In this document: positions 6,065 through 12,824 of the stretch, piece by piece
Position numbering within the stretch: position 1 is the first letter of the stretch
Layout of the letters: each line of letters begins with the position of its first letter
Source: CAZJJY01 sp964546445
GTDB taxonomy: Bacteria; Patescibacteriota; Microgenomatia; PFEM01; JAPLYW01
Reading direction: 5' to 3'
DNA length: 13,188 nt
Assembly (NCBI GenBank): GCA_964546445.1
Contig: CAZJJY010000016.1
Span: 1 to 13,188, forward strand
Program-made: the position numbers and the translations under genes
The notes under the pieces: model-generated
The model's input: the letters and a program-made list of their open reading frames with translations, nothing else
The model's database searches: none
What the model was told of the DNA's origin: nothing

Positions 6065-7123
6065 TTATTTTTTAGCCTTCTTGCGAAGAATGACTTTTTG
6101 GTTTTCTTCAATTCCTTTGACAATTTCAGTTCTAATGTCTGTTTCAATCCCTGTTTCCACTTCAATATCTTTTATTTCTTTGTTTTCAACAACCTGGACA
6201 TAAGTTTTATTATTCTTTTCTTTGATAGCCTCGCTTGGAACAGCCAAAATATCTTTTTTGTCGTTGATAATTATTTCCACGTCGCCGTTCATACCAATTC
6301 TAAATTTAAGGTCTTTATTTTGAGAAAGGATTATATCAACTGGATAGGCTGTACCACCACCAGTAGTTCTAACAGAAGAGAAAGAGACTTTATCAATTTT
6401 CCCTTCAATTATATCTTCAGGATAGGCGTCCAGAATGATATTAACTTTTTGTCCTAGTCTAATTTTTCCAATATCTACTTCATCAATATTAGCGATACAC
6501 TTCATATTATCTGGATCAGCAATGGTAAAAACAGCCGTGGCGGGAGTAATATTGATACCGGCTATTGGCGCATCAATGTTGGTAACAATACCTTCTATTG
6601 GAGAGACAATAGTTGCTAATTTAACAGAGAGGTCAGCGAGCTCGTAGTCTATGATAATAGAATCAAGATCAAACTGAGCTTTTTCTAATATTCTTTTTAT
6701 TTCATCAGTCACAAGATATCTCTCTTTAGTTTCTTTATAATCATCTTGTGTTTGTTCAAAATCCCAACGCTCACTCATAAAATCTAGCATTTCTTTCTTT
6801 AAACTTTTTTGTAAAGATTTTTTATCTAAAGAAGCGATGGCTTGCCATTTTTTGACATGATCCCCTTCTTTAACTCCTACCCATGTTAGAAGACCAGAAC
6901 CTTGAAATTTTAGATTAACCTGACTTTCAGATTTGATAACTCCAGAAGCATCAACCATTTCAGTAAGATCATATTTTTTAGCAGTGCCTATTTCATATAA
7001 GGCAGCAGGATTATAAAAAACGGTCTTTTTTAAAACAACAAAGAGAATAGTAATGACAATAATACCAAGGAAGATGAAACTTATCTTTTTATGTCTTTTA
7101 AAAAAAGAAAATATTTTACTCAT
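6065..7123 (-). CDS. MacA/HlyD-like membrane fusion (adaptor) protein
   Basis: 352 residues from the ATG at 7123; an in-frame TTG at 7144 would add 7 residues, but the -10 box overlaps that region, so I prefer ATG. An N-terminal membrane helix (SFIFLGIIVITILFVVL) anchors the protein. The two lipoyl half-motifs, VGVKEGDHVKKWQ and SPIEGIVTNI, flank a short helical hairpin (DKKSLQKSLKKEMLDFM ... DDYKETKERY). A beta-barrel part (CIANIDEVDIGKIRLGQKV) and a membrane-proximal end (FRIGMNGDVEIIINDKKDILAVP) follow. The family bridges the permease to outer layers. An outer-membrane TolC partner is not expected if the organism is a monoderm patescibacterium. It is the first gene of the exporter operon. 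Confidence 0.9.
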   Translation of the reverse strand: MSKIFSFFKRHKKISFIFLGIIVITILFVVLKKTVFYNPAALYEIGTAKKYDLTEMVDASGVIKSESQVNLKFQGSGLLTWVGVKEGDHVKKWQAIASLDKKSLQKSLKKEMLDFMSERWDFEQTQDDYKETKERYLVTDEIKRILEKAQFDLDSIIIDYELADLSVKLATIVSPIEGIVTNIDAPIAGINITPATAVFTIADPDNMKCIANIDEVDIGKIRLGQKVNIILDAYPEDIIEGKIDKVSFSSVRTTGGGTAYPVDIILSQNKDLKFRIGMNGDVEIIINDKKDILAVPSEAIKEKNNKTYVQVVENKEIKDIEVETGIETDIRTEIVKGIEENQKVILRKKAKK

Positions 7124-7134
7124 AAGTCCAATTA

Positions 7135-7163
7135 ATTGTATCAAAAAAAAATTAAATTGAGAA
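7135..7163 (-). promoter_or_regulatory. Promoter of the exporter operon
   Basis: TTCTCA (7163-7158), 17-base spacer, TACAAT (7140-7135) with TGA directly before it (extended -10). The preferred ATG is 11 bases downstream, the same spacing as in the small ORF/trigger factor unit. Confidence 0.6.
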
Positions 7164-7165
7164 GA

Positions 7166-7240
7166 CTATCCTTTCTTTTTTAAGAGATACCAAACAATAC
7201 CGATAATAATGATTGAGAGAAAAAAGATGGCGACATACAT
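7166..7240 (-). CDS. Single-pass membrane micropeptide, 24 aa
   Basis: An ATG at 7240-7238 opens 24 codons ending in TAG. The product is almost entirely one hydrophobic helix (MYVAIFFLSIIIIGIVWY) followed by a basic end LLKKKG, a positive-inside pattern that places the C-terminus in the cytoplasm. A good Shine-Dalgarno sequence, AAAGGA, stands 8 bases before ATG, and an extended -10 box lies just upstream. It sits between the Trx-CcdA fusion (37 bases before it) and the MacAB-like operon (42 bases after it), so it could be an accessory subunit of either. I do not recognise a family, and the amino-acid pattern alone is weak evidence. Confidence 0.6.
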   Translation of the reverse strand: MYVAIFFLSIIIIGIVWYLLKKKG

Positions 7241-7261
7241 TTTTAAATTCCTTTATAGTTT

Positions 7262-7270
7262 ATAATAACA
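7262..7270 (-). promoter_or_regulatory. Extended -10 element before the micropeptide
   Basis: TGT followed by TATTAT (7267-7262), 21 bases before ATG and directly after the Trx-CcdA stop codon. No convincing -35 box was found. The leader would be about 14 bases and contain the AAAGGA Shine-Dalgarno sequence. Confidence 0.4.
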
Positions 7271-7276
7271 GAATTA

Positions 7277-8689
7277 CTAAATCCAACCTAAGACCATAGC
7301 TAGCCCTAGTAAGAAAATAATTAAACCTGAAATTAAATGAAGGTATCTTATATTTTTATCTTTCCAACCGGAAACATTTTCAACGGTGGTAAAACTGATA
7401 TAACAGATAAAAGTAATGGCAACCATAGGAAGAATAAAAATAATATTATAAAGTAGTAGCCAAGGGATAGTTTTCATCAAAGCCAATGAAGAAAGAATTC
7501 CCCCAGTAATAATATAGGGTCCAATAGTACAAGGAAGTAAAAACAAAGTGACTAAGGCACCGATAACGAAAGCCCCTTTTGGAGAAGTTATTTTAAAGAG
7601 AAAGTTTTGCATTTTGGGTCTTAACCAGAGAGGCATCTCGGTTAGAAAACCACCCGGTTTGTATTTTATAAAGTCCTTGATGTTTAAAATACCGATAATA
7701 ACAGCTGTTCCTCCTAAGATTTTATAGAGTAAAATTCTAATGCTTGTTAATGCTTGGATAAGCTGAAAAGATTTAATGATTATCAAACCATAGAAAAGGT
7801 ACATGATAAAAACAGCCAGGCTGAAAAGTAAACCCGCCAGAAGGACGTCTTTCTTCTTTTTAGGAGAATAAGTTAGAACAGCTAAGAGGATTAAAGTTAG
7901 AACAGCTAAGGCACAAGGATTGATAGCATCAACAGTTGCCAAAGAAATAATTTTGGCTAGAGTAAAAGAACGTGGCTCTTTAATTTCCTCTTGTGGCTGG
8001 ATAACAACTTCAGTTTCTTTTTCATCACTTATTATTGGGCTTCCGTTCCATTGGAAAATCCAATTGTTTATTTTAATGGCGTTTTGAAAATTTAAGTTTT
8101 TTCCAGATAGAGGAACTTTTTCTGGTTTGATAATTTCATAGTCAATGCTTTCTAAAATCAAAGAAAGATCATCTTTAAGTAAGAGATTTTTTAAAATGTC
8201 ATTTTCTATTTGTTGATTTTTAGTTTTGATTAACACTCTTTCTTTACTCCAGATAGTTGGCCTTCCTGGAATTGCAGAAAGATTAAGATCACCAAAATTT
8301 ATTTTTCCCTGAAGAGATGGAAATTGATTAGATTTTGTTTTTATTTTTTCTTCAATATTTTTTAGAATTGGTGAATCACCAATAAGAAAATCATTCTCTC
8401 CAAAAATAGCTAAAGGAACACCAAGATCAGAATTATATTTTTGATTATATTGGTAAAGCAAAGGGGCGTTGTCTTGTTTTTGGTAGATTTCATATTCGAA
8501 GATAATAAGATTAGGATATTTTCGTGGTAGTTGTTCTAAAACAAAAGGATCTACTTCAGCACAGTGAGGACAGCCAATACCCGTAAAATAAACAAAGGAA
8601 AACGATTCTTTTTCTTGAGCTTTAATACTAGAAAAAGGATTTAGAAAAAAACAAGCTAGAAAAACAAAAAAAATAAGTAGTTTCTTCAT
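7277..8689 (-). CDS. Secreted thioredoxin-fold domain fused to a CcdA/DsbD-like membrane domain
   Basis: 470 residues. A signal peptide (1-24, ending SSIKAQ) leads to a thioredoxin-like domain at about 28-125 with the active-site motif C-P-H-C at 40-43 (FTGIGCPHCAEVDPF) and a Gly-Val-Pro cis-proline loop near 90-92. A linker of about 110 residues follows. From about 243 the CcdA-like domain carries six or more helices, with its two redox cysteines in DAINPCALAVLTL (C259) and FLLPCTIGPYIITGG (C387). DsbD/CcdA proteins move electrons from cytoplasmic thioredoxin across the membrane to an outside Trx-like domain. Here donor and acceptor modules are in one chain. The likely role is thiol-disulfide control of exported proteins. 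Context: followed by a 24-residue membrane peptide and an exporter operon. Confidence 0.9.
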   Translation of the reverse strand: MKKLLIFFVFLACFFLNPFSSIKAQEKESFSFVYFTGIGCPHCAEVDPFVLEQLPRKYPNLIIFEYEIYQKQDNAPLLYQYNQKYNSDLGVPLAIFGENDFLIGDSPILKNIEEKIKTKSNQFPSLQGKINFGDLNLSAIPGRPTIWSKERVLIKTKNQQIENDILKNLLLKDDLSLILESIDYEIIKPEKVPLSGKNLNFQNAIKINNWIFQWNGSPIISDEKETEVVIQPQEEIKEPRSFTLAKIISLATVDAINPCALAVLTLILLAVLTYSPKKKKDVLLAGLLFSLAVFIMYLFYGLIIIKSFQLIQALTSIRILLYKILGGTAVIIGILNIKDFIKYKPGGFLTEMPLWLRPKMQNFLFKITSPKGAFVIGALVTLFLLPCTIGPYIITGGILSSLALMKTIPWLLLYNIIFILPMVAITFICYISFTTVENVSGWKDKNIRYLHLISGLIIFLLGLAMVLGWI

Positions 8690-8706
8690 TTTTTTAATAA
8701 TAAAAG

Positions 8707-8712
8707 ATTATA
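8707..8712 (-). promoter_or_regulatory. -10 box of the Trx-CcdA gene
   Basis: A consensus TATAAT (8712-8707) lies 17 bases before the start codon. The best -35 candidate at 17 bases is only CTGTTT. No Shine-Dalgarno sequence is present in the predicted leader of about 11 bases. Confidence 0.5.
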
Positions 8713-8751
8713 ATTTTGTTTGCAACTATAAACAGAGTAAAAACAAATAAG

Positions 8752-8835
8752 TGCCGCAGGAGAGACTCGAACTCTCACGGGTTTAACCCCACAGGATCCT
8801 AAATCCTGCGCGTCTACCAATTTCGCCACCGCGGC
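8752..8835 (-). tRNA. tRNA-Leu (anticodon UAG)
   Basis: 84 bases with the class II shape expected for Leu. The acceptor is GCCGCGG (8835-8829) with CTGCGGC, and the D arm contains AATTGGTAGAC. The anticodon stem CAGGA/TCCTG encloses loop TTTAGGA, and a long variable arm GGGTTAAACCC and T arm GAGAG-TTCGAGT-CTCTC follow. Anticodon UAG reads CUN, mainly CUA. The discriminator base is A and CCA is not encoded. Confidence 0.95.
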
Positions 8836-8843
8836 ATAGGTTT

Positions 8844-8872
8844 ATTTTACCAGATTTTAGGATAAATTTGAA
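8844..8872 (-). promoter_or_regulatory. Promoter of tRNA-Leu
   Basis: TTCAAA (8872-8867), 17-base spacer, TAAAAT (8849-8844) with TGG before it (extended -10), 8 bases before the tRNA 5' end. The CTGnTAAAATAAAC core is shared with the methyltransferase promoter at 12825-12833. Confidence 0.6.
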
Positions 8873-8875
8873 TTT

Positions 8876-10567
8876 TTAATGAATTTCAGCCTTTTTCTCT
8901 TTTAGGAAGGAGCTCCAACTTTCAATAAAGTTGATGAAGGCCAAAAATGGCATATCAATTAAAGCGGTAACAAATACGCTAACAACATTATATTTTTTCC
9001 ATTTAGATGATAACCATTGACCTAATTTAGCAACAGGAATAGATAAAACGTCTAAGACAAACTCCCAAACAGTTGATTTTTCATCAACGGTTATCTCTTT
9101 AGCTCTTTGCCTGATTACTAATCCTGAGAAGATGATAACGGCCACAATCATAGTGTTAATAAAGATGGAGGTTGGTGGTAGGCCAAAAAAACGAAGAGCC
9201 CAAATAATAGCTCCTAGGGAAATGACAATAGCCACAAGATAAAATAAAGTAATAAAGAAGTTGAAAATATAATTTATTCCCTTGGAGGCTTTAATTTCAT
9301 AGATGTCATTTCTTTTTTTGGAATAAACAATTTTACCTATTTCTTCGGTAATAACGGCTAAATTATTTTTAGGTGGTTTTTTAGTAGTAATAGTTAGAAA
9401 TAACATTAAGATAGTTGGAGCAATAATATCAGCCGCCATGGCTTTAGGATTAAAATGACCATATAACCATTTAGCTAATGGGACTTCAACTAAAAATAAG
9501 GAAACACTATTGGCAATAAGAATCGATAAGGTAGAAAAAATGGCCATTTTAATTAGTCGTCTTCTTAATGTTTTAAGCCTTTTATCATAGGCTTCTCTTA
9601 AAATATTTTTTAACGCTTTTTGATCATTCAACTTTTCCTTAATATCCCCCTCTTTTTTAATGAGACTATCCAAAATATCCTTTAAAAGAAGCCATAAAGT
9701 ATCATACCTTTCACAAATTTTAAAGAATTTACCCGAAAGTGGATGATGTAAATCTTTATCAAGATCTTTACGTATTTCAGTGATATTATTGGCAATTTTC
9801 TCTATTGTTTCAGGAGAAGCATCATTCCAGTTTGAATGACGATATTTTAATAGTCGGTAACTAATAATAGGATCATCCAAATGGAATAGAGTGCGGTGAA
9901 CAGCAATAAAGATTTGAATCCTTTTATCTTCATCATTGATAATATCTAAGGGATTCATTTGGATTCTATTTTCCATTAAGGTGGCCATAGAGGAAATGAG
10001 AGTATTTTCTCTAATTGGTGGAGCAAGGGTCTCCTCTATCTCACAGGCAGCAATTTCCAAGGTCCAGTTATAAAATTGGACTCTATTCTTGCGGTTTTTA
10101 GAAGAGAGGTCACGTTTAAGAATATAAATATATTTATCTAATATTTTTTGGACAACACCAATTTTATTTTGTGGAATTTGGTCGTTAGGTAAGTGCCCTC
10201 CCCTAATAGATTCTAAGACCAGAGCTTCGGCTGCTTTCTCTGAATTAATATTGTTGGCTAATTTCATACCAGAAATTTCCGTAATAAGCCTTCTCTTAAG
10301 TTTTCTTTCAATAGCTGTTCTTCTAACTAATTGTTCTTCTTTCCAGTTAATGACCCTAATAACCGTTTCGTAAGCAGAGGCTACTTTAGAGGCAATTTCG
10401 TCAACATGAATAACCGGAACCTTCTCTTGAGGTTCAAGACTTTCCTTATAATTTTTGTATCCCTTGATTAGTTCTTGGATATTTGAGGAAAGATTCCTTG
10501 AGGGATCTGGTTCATGATTTTCTGAAAAATGACTGGTCTCTTCAGAAAAGATAGTTTTTTCTTCCAT
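8876..10567 (-). CDS. Conserved four-pass membrane protein of unknown function (563 aa)
   Basis: 563 residues. The first 330 are soluble, charged and mainly helical, with recognisable blocks such as VIHVDEIASKVASAYETVIRV, a proline pair in ETLAPPIRENTL, and a coiled coil before the membrane (EKLNDQKALKNILREAYDKRLKTLRRR). Four hydrophobic helices follow at about 341-362, 378-394, 431-458 and 466-485. A cytoplasmic-looking tail contains PVAKLGQWLSSKWKKYNVV, ALIDMPF and a final SFLKEKKAEIH. There is no signal peptide. I recall similar proteins as widely conserved in Microgenomates but know no assigned function. The gene stands alone between a lysozyme-like gene and tRNA-Leu, and its -10 box is 6 bases before ATG, so its transcript is probably leaderless. 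Confidence 0.85.
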   Translation of the reverse strand: MEEKTIFSEETSHFSENHEPDPSRNLSSNIQELIKGYKNYKESLEPQEKVPVIHVDEIASKVASAYETVIRVINWKEEQLVRRTAIERKLKRRLITEISGMKLANNINSEKAAEALVLESIRGGHLPNDQIPQNKIGVVQKILDKYIYILKRDLSSKNRKNRVQFYNWTLEIAACEIEETLAPPIRENTLISSMATLMENRIQMNPLDIINDEDKRIQIFIAVHRTLFHLDDPIISYRLLKYRHSNWNDASPETIEKIANNITEIRKDLDKDLHHPLSGKFFKICERYDTLWLLLKDILDSLIKKEGDIKEKLNDQKALKNILREAYDKRLKTLRRRLIKMAIFSTLSILIANSVSLFLVEVPLAKWLYGHFNPKAMAADIIAPTILMLFLTITTKKPPKNNLAVITEEIGKIVYSKKRNDIYEIKASKGINYIFNFFITLFYLVAIVISLGAIIWALRFFGLPPTSIFINTMIVAVIIFSGLVIRQRAKEITVDEKSTVWEFVLDVLSIPVAKLGQWLSSKWKKYNVVSVFVTALIDMPFLAFINFIESWSSFLKEKKAEIH

Positions 10568-10573
10568 AAGATT

Positions 10574-10579
10574 ATTGTA
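10574..10579 (-). promoter_or_regulatory. -10 box of the 563-aa membrane protein gene
   Basis: TACAAT (10579-10574) is 6 bases before the ATG, so transcription should begin at or next to the start codon. The -35 region is weak (TTTTCT at 17 bases). Confidence 0.45.
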
Positions 10580-10604
10580 TTACAGATAGTATAAATAGAA
10601 AAAC

Positions 10605-11159
10605 TTAGATAGTCAAAGACAAAGCTTTAATACAGCCTTCAGTTTCGAAGTTTTCAATTTTATTCATAAAGTAACGAACTTTATTGGCCCATGTTTTGGA
10701 TGGAGGAGCATAAATAGGACCCATTTTTTCAGGAGTATCTAATCTACGATCAATATACTTCTCTTTTAAGGTTTTAGCTACCTTTTCAAAGGATTTTTCC
10801 CAAGAATTGAACCTATATGCTCCATTGGCCCAACCATAGGCATTGTAGGAGTTATAAGGTATTTGTTTCCCAAAGGTAGATTCAACACCTGAAATAGCCG
10901 GAATAAGTTTCCAGTCAATTCCGTATTTGTCGGCAACTTTTACCAAGTAAGCAGCTTTATTGGAAAATGGTGAGTTATAGGACTCTAAAAAATTTCTTAA
11001 TTTTTCGATCCTGCAATCCTTTTTATTTATAAAAAACTCGTCTTTTAAGACAGCAGAAGTACCAGCCATAAGAATTTTATCGTTATTAGCATAGGCTGGT
11101 TTAGCTATGAATATTACTACAAAAAGAGCAGCAATAAAGGTTAAAGTTATTTTTTTCAT
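10605..11159 (-). CDS. Secreted lysozyme-like protein (lytic transglycosylase / glucosaminidase type)
   Basis: 184 residues. Signal peptide 1-24 (ends KPAYA-NN). The mature domain, about 62-170, has the lysozyme-like layout YGIDWKLIPAISGVESTFG, with Glu93 as the candidate catalytic acid, then SYNAYGWANG, FNSWEKSFEKVAKTLKEKYI and a terminal APPSKTWANKVRYF. In related families this fold cleaves the glycan strands of peptidoglycan. Substrate and bond specificity are not readable. Cysteines 49 and 176 flank the domain and could pair. A paralogue lies at 12841-13188. The leader is unusual: a strong promoter 72 bases upstream of ATG produces a transcript that opens with a hairpin and U-run. No clear Shine-Dalgarno sequence is visible. 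Confidence 0.85.
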   Translation of the reverse strand: MKKITLTFIAALFVVIFIAKPAYANNDKILMAGTSAVLKDEFFINKKDCRIEKLRNFLESYNSPFSNKAAYLVKVADKYGIDWKLIPAISGVESTFGKQIPYNSYNAYGWANGAYRFNSWEKSFEKVAKTLKEKYIDRRLDTPEKMGPIYAPPSKTWANKVRYFMNKIENFETEGCIKALSLTI

Positions 11160-11180
11160 AAGTTAAATTATTAATCCAAC

Positions 11181-11222
11181 TAAAAAATCCTAAAGTACAG
11201 AAATTAACCTATACTTTAGGAT
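11181..11222 (-). promoter_or_regulatory. 5'-leader hairpin followed by a U-run (candidate attenuator)
   Basis: A perfect 11-bp inverted repeat, ATCCTAAAGTA (11222-11212) and TACTTTAGGAT (11197-11187), encloses a 14-base loop. Six T residues run from 11187 to 11182 on the minus strand. It resembles an intrinsic terminator, though only three pairs are G-C. It begins about two bases after the predicted transcription start of the lysozyme-like gene, so it would act within that gene's own leader rather than only at the end of the SurA-like gene about 100 bases upstream. Confidence 0.7.
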
Positions 11223-11231
11223 CTGGGGATA

Positions 11232-11260
11232 ATTCTATCAGACGAATTTAATTTTGTCAA
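11232..11260 (-). promoter_or_regulatory. Promoter of the lysozyme-like gene
   Basis: A consensus TTGACA (11260-11255), exactly 17 bases, then TAGAAT (11237-11232) preceded by TGA (extended -10). It is the strongest promoter in the window. Predicted start near 11224, 65 bases before ATG. The remaining noncoding DNA, 11261-11318, shows nothing I can assign. Confidence 0.75.
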
Positions 11261-11318
11261 GTTTTCCACAATTTGAATATTATAAGAGGATCAGAGGCTT
11301 AATAATAGAATAAAGTCT

Positions 11319-11987
11319 TTAAAAAGTAACGAAGTGGTTAATTTTGGCGTTTTCTTTGAGGTTGTCTATCCAAGATTGAAATTTATTACCCATCTTTTCT
11401 TGGAGGAGAACTTCCTTTACTTTTTCTTTATTATCTTCTAATGTCGTCCCTTCTTCGAAATAAGTTTTGTTTTCTTCAAAAAATGTTTCTATTTCTTGAT
11501 CAGATACTTCAATACTTTCACTAACAAGTTTTTCTATAATAATTTGGTTTCTTAAGTCTTCTTCTAAGTCTTTTCTGGTTTGTTTTTGAGTAGCTAAAAT
11601 ATTATCTAAATTTTGTGATTGAGCGGCTAACTGGTCTTCGATCTCTTTAACTTTTTCTTGAATTTCCTCACTAGTTACTTTTACATTTTTTCTTTTAGCT
11701 TCTTGCTGAATTAAAACTTCAGTAATTTGATTGTCTAAAATTTGTTCTCCTAGTTGTTTCTCTAGTTCTCTATTTATGGTAAAACGAGTGATTGGTTGAT
11801 AATTAACCGTAGCCACAATAAACCAGTTTTTTAGAAAGAGAAAGATACCTAGGAAAACGATAACAAAAATAAGGAGATAAAGATTTCCACCTTTGACGGC
11901 ATTTTTACAGTATTTACAAAAACCAGCTTTGGTTAGTTTTTTACCTTTAAAAGAAAAGATGTTTTTTAAAGATTTTTTCTTTGTCAT
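11319..11987 (-). CDS. Membrane-anchored SurA-N-like foldase without a parvulin domain
   Basis: 222 residues from the ATG at 11987. The frame stays open upstream to 12110, but that extension overlaps the methyltransferase gene and lacks a -10 box, so it is rejected. A basic cytoplasmic N-terminus with CKYC precedes one transmembrane helix (about 36-54). The outside part begins FIVATVNYQPITRFTINRELEKQ, the classical start of SurA/PrsA-type N domains. LGEQILDNQITEVLIQQEAKRKNV and helices with VTSEEIQEKVKEIE and VSDQEIETFFEENKTYF follow. The chain ends soon after, so the parvulin PPIase domain that usually sits between the N and C helices is absent. It probably holds or folds exported proteins at the membrane surface. 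Confidence 0.85.
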   Translation of the reverse strand: MTKKKSLKNIFSFKGKKLTKAGFCKYCKNAVKGGNLYLLIFVIVFLGIFLFLKNWFIVATVNYQPITRFTINRELEKQLGEQILDNQITEVLIQQEAKRKNVKVTSEEIQEKVKEIEDQLAAQSQNLDNILATQKQTRKDLEEDLRNQIIIEKLVSESIEVSDQEIETFFEENKTYFEEGTTLEDNKEKVKEVLLQEKMGNKFQSWIDNLKENAKINHFVTF

Positions 11988-11999
11988 TTTGTTGATTCT

Positions 12000-12005
12000 A
12001 TCATA
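12000..12005 (-). promoter_or_regulatory. -10 box of the SurA-N-like gene
   Basis: TATGAT (12005-12000) is 12 bases before ATG 11987 and supports that start over the longer open frame. No good -35 box is visible. Confidence 0.4.
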
Positions 12006-12051
12006 AAAAAATACAGATGCAAATGGTAAGTTTATCGATAGTTCATGAGAG

Positions 12052-12819
12052 CTATTTCTTCTGAGCGAGAATAAATAAAGAAGGTCCCGTACAGCTATTA
12101 AATATTCCACTTAAAAATTGATTTATTTTTTCCATCAAAAGAAGGATTTTTAGAGGAATAATTTTCTTTATTAACGGATCACGGAGATTGGAAACAGAAA
12201 AACTTTTTATTATTTTAAAGTTATTACTAAGAAGGATTGTTTTGATTTGACTTGGGTGGTAGTTAAAAAAAAGTGTTTTTTGCCTTTTTCTGTGAATCTC
12301 TTTTGGTTTATGCTCAATAAAAAAGCCAAGATTCATTCTTAAAAAAGCTTTGACTCTATTTTTAAAATGAATTTTGTTGGCAAATTCTAAAATTAAAAAA
12401 CCCTTAGGTTTAAGGATTCTATTTATCTCTTCAATAATCTTTTCTGGTTCTTCCAGGTGATGTAAGACTCTAACTAGTAAAGCGACATTAAAACTTTCGT
12501 TTTTTATTTTTAGATCTCTTAAAAAACCTCTTTTTATTTCGAGGTTTTTGTATTCTTTTTTTAGTTTTAGAGAATCTTCAAAGAGCTTTTCTGAAGGTTC
12601 TACGAGAAGACATCTTTCAAATAAAGGAGCGTATTTAGTTGCTAAGCGACCAAAACCTGAATCAACATCAATAATCTTTTTGTTTTTTTTATTAGGAATA
12701 AGTTTTAGAAGTTTGATTAGGGCAATCTTTTCTGATTGGTTCTCATATTCCCTTGTTGTCCAGTACTTATGATAATTAAACGAAAGACTATCATAGCAAG
12801 AGGTAGTTTTTTTAGACAT
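12052..12819 (-). CDS. Class I SAM-dependent methyltransferase (Methyltransf_11-like)
   Basis: 255 residues, no signal peptide. Motif I reads IIDVDSGFGRLA (49-60), where most relatives have D-x-G-x-G-x-G; here the first glycine is Asp and the usual Cys is Ser, leaving DVDSGFG. The acidic residue after strand 2 is Glu74 (LLVEPSEKLF). A motif IV-like block is FNVALLVRVLHHLEEP, followed by the typical IIEEINRILKPKGFLILEF. The C-terminal 90 residues are basic and hydrophobic (FKNRVKAFLRMNLGFF, IIPLKILLLMEKI) and may contact membrane or lipid. The substrate is unknown; ubiquinone-type and glycolipid methylases share this layout. It stands alone between the two wall-related genes and has its own promoter. 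Confidence 0.85.
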   Translation of the reverse strand: MSKKTTSCYDSLSFNYHKYWTTREYENQSEKIALIKLLKLIPNKKNKKIIDVDSGFGRLATKYAPLFERCLLVEPSEKLFEDSLKLKKEYKNLEIKRGFLRDLKIKNESFNVALLVRVLHHLEEPEKIIEEINRILKPKGFLILEFANKIHFKNRVKAFLRMNLGFFIEHKPKEIHRKRQKTLFFNYHPSQIKTILLSNNFKIIKSFSVSNLRDPLIKKIIPLKILLLMEKINQFLSGIFNSCTGPSLFILAQKK

Positions 12820-12824
12820 AGTTT

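Noticed and set aside
7124..7144. TTG start adding seven residues to the exporter adaptor.
   Set aside because: The extended -10 box (7143-7135) overlaps these codons, so they would probably not be in the mRNA; ATG at 7123 fits better.
11988..12110. N-terminal extension of the SurA-N-like reading frame up to an ATG at 12110.
   Set aside because: It overlaps the methyltransferase 3' end, adds about 41 residues unlike the family, and a -10 box sits just before the internal ATG at 11987, which is followed by a normal basic start and membrane helix.
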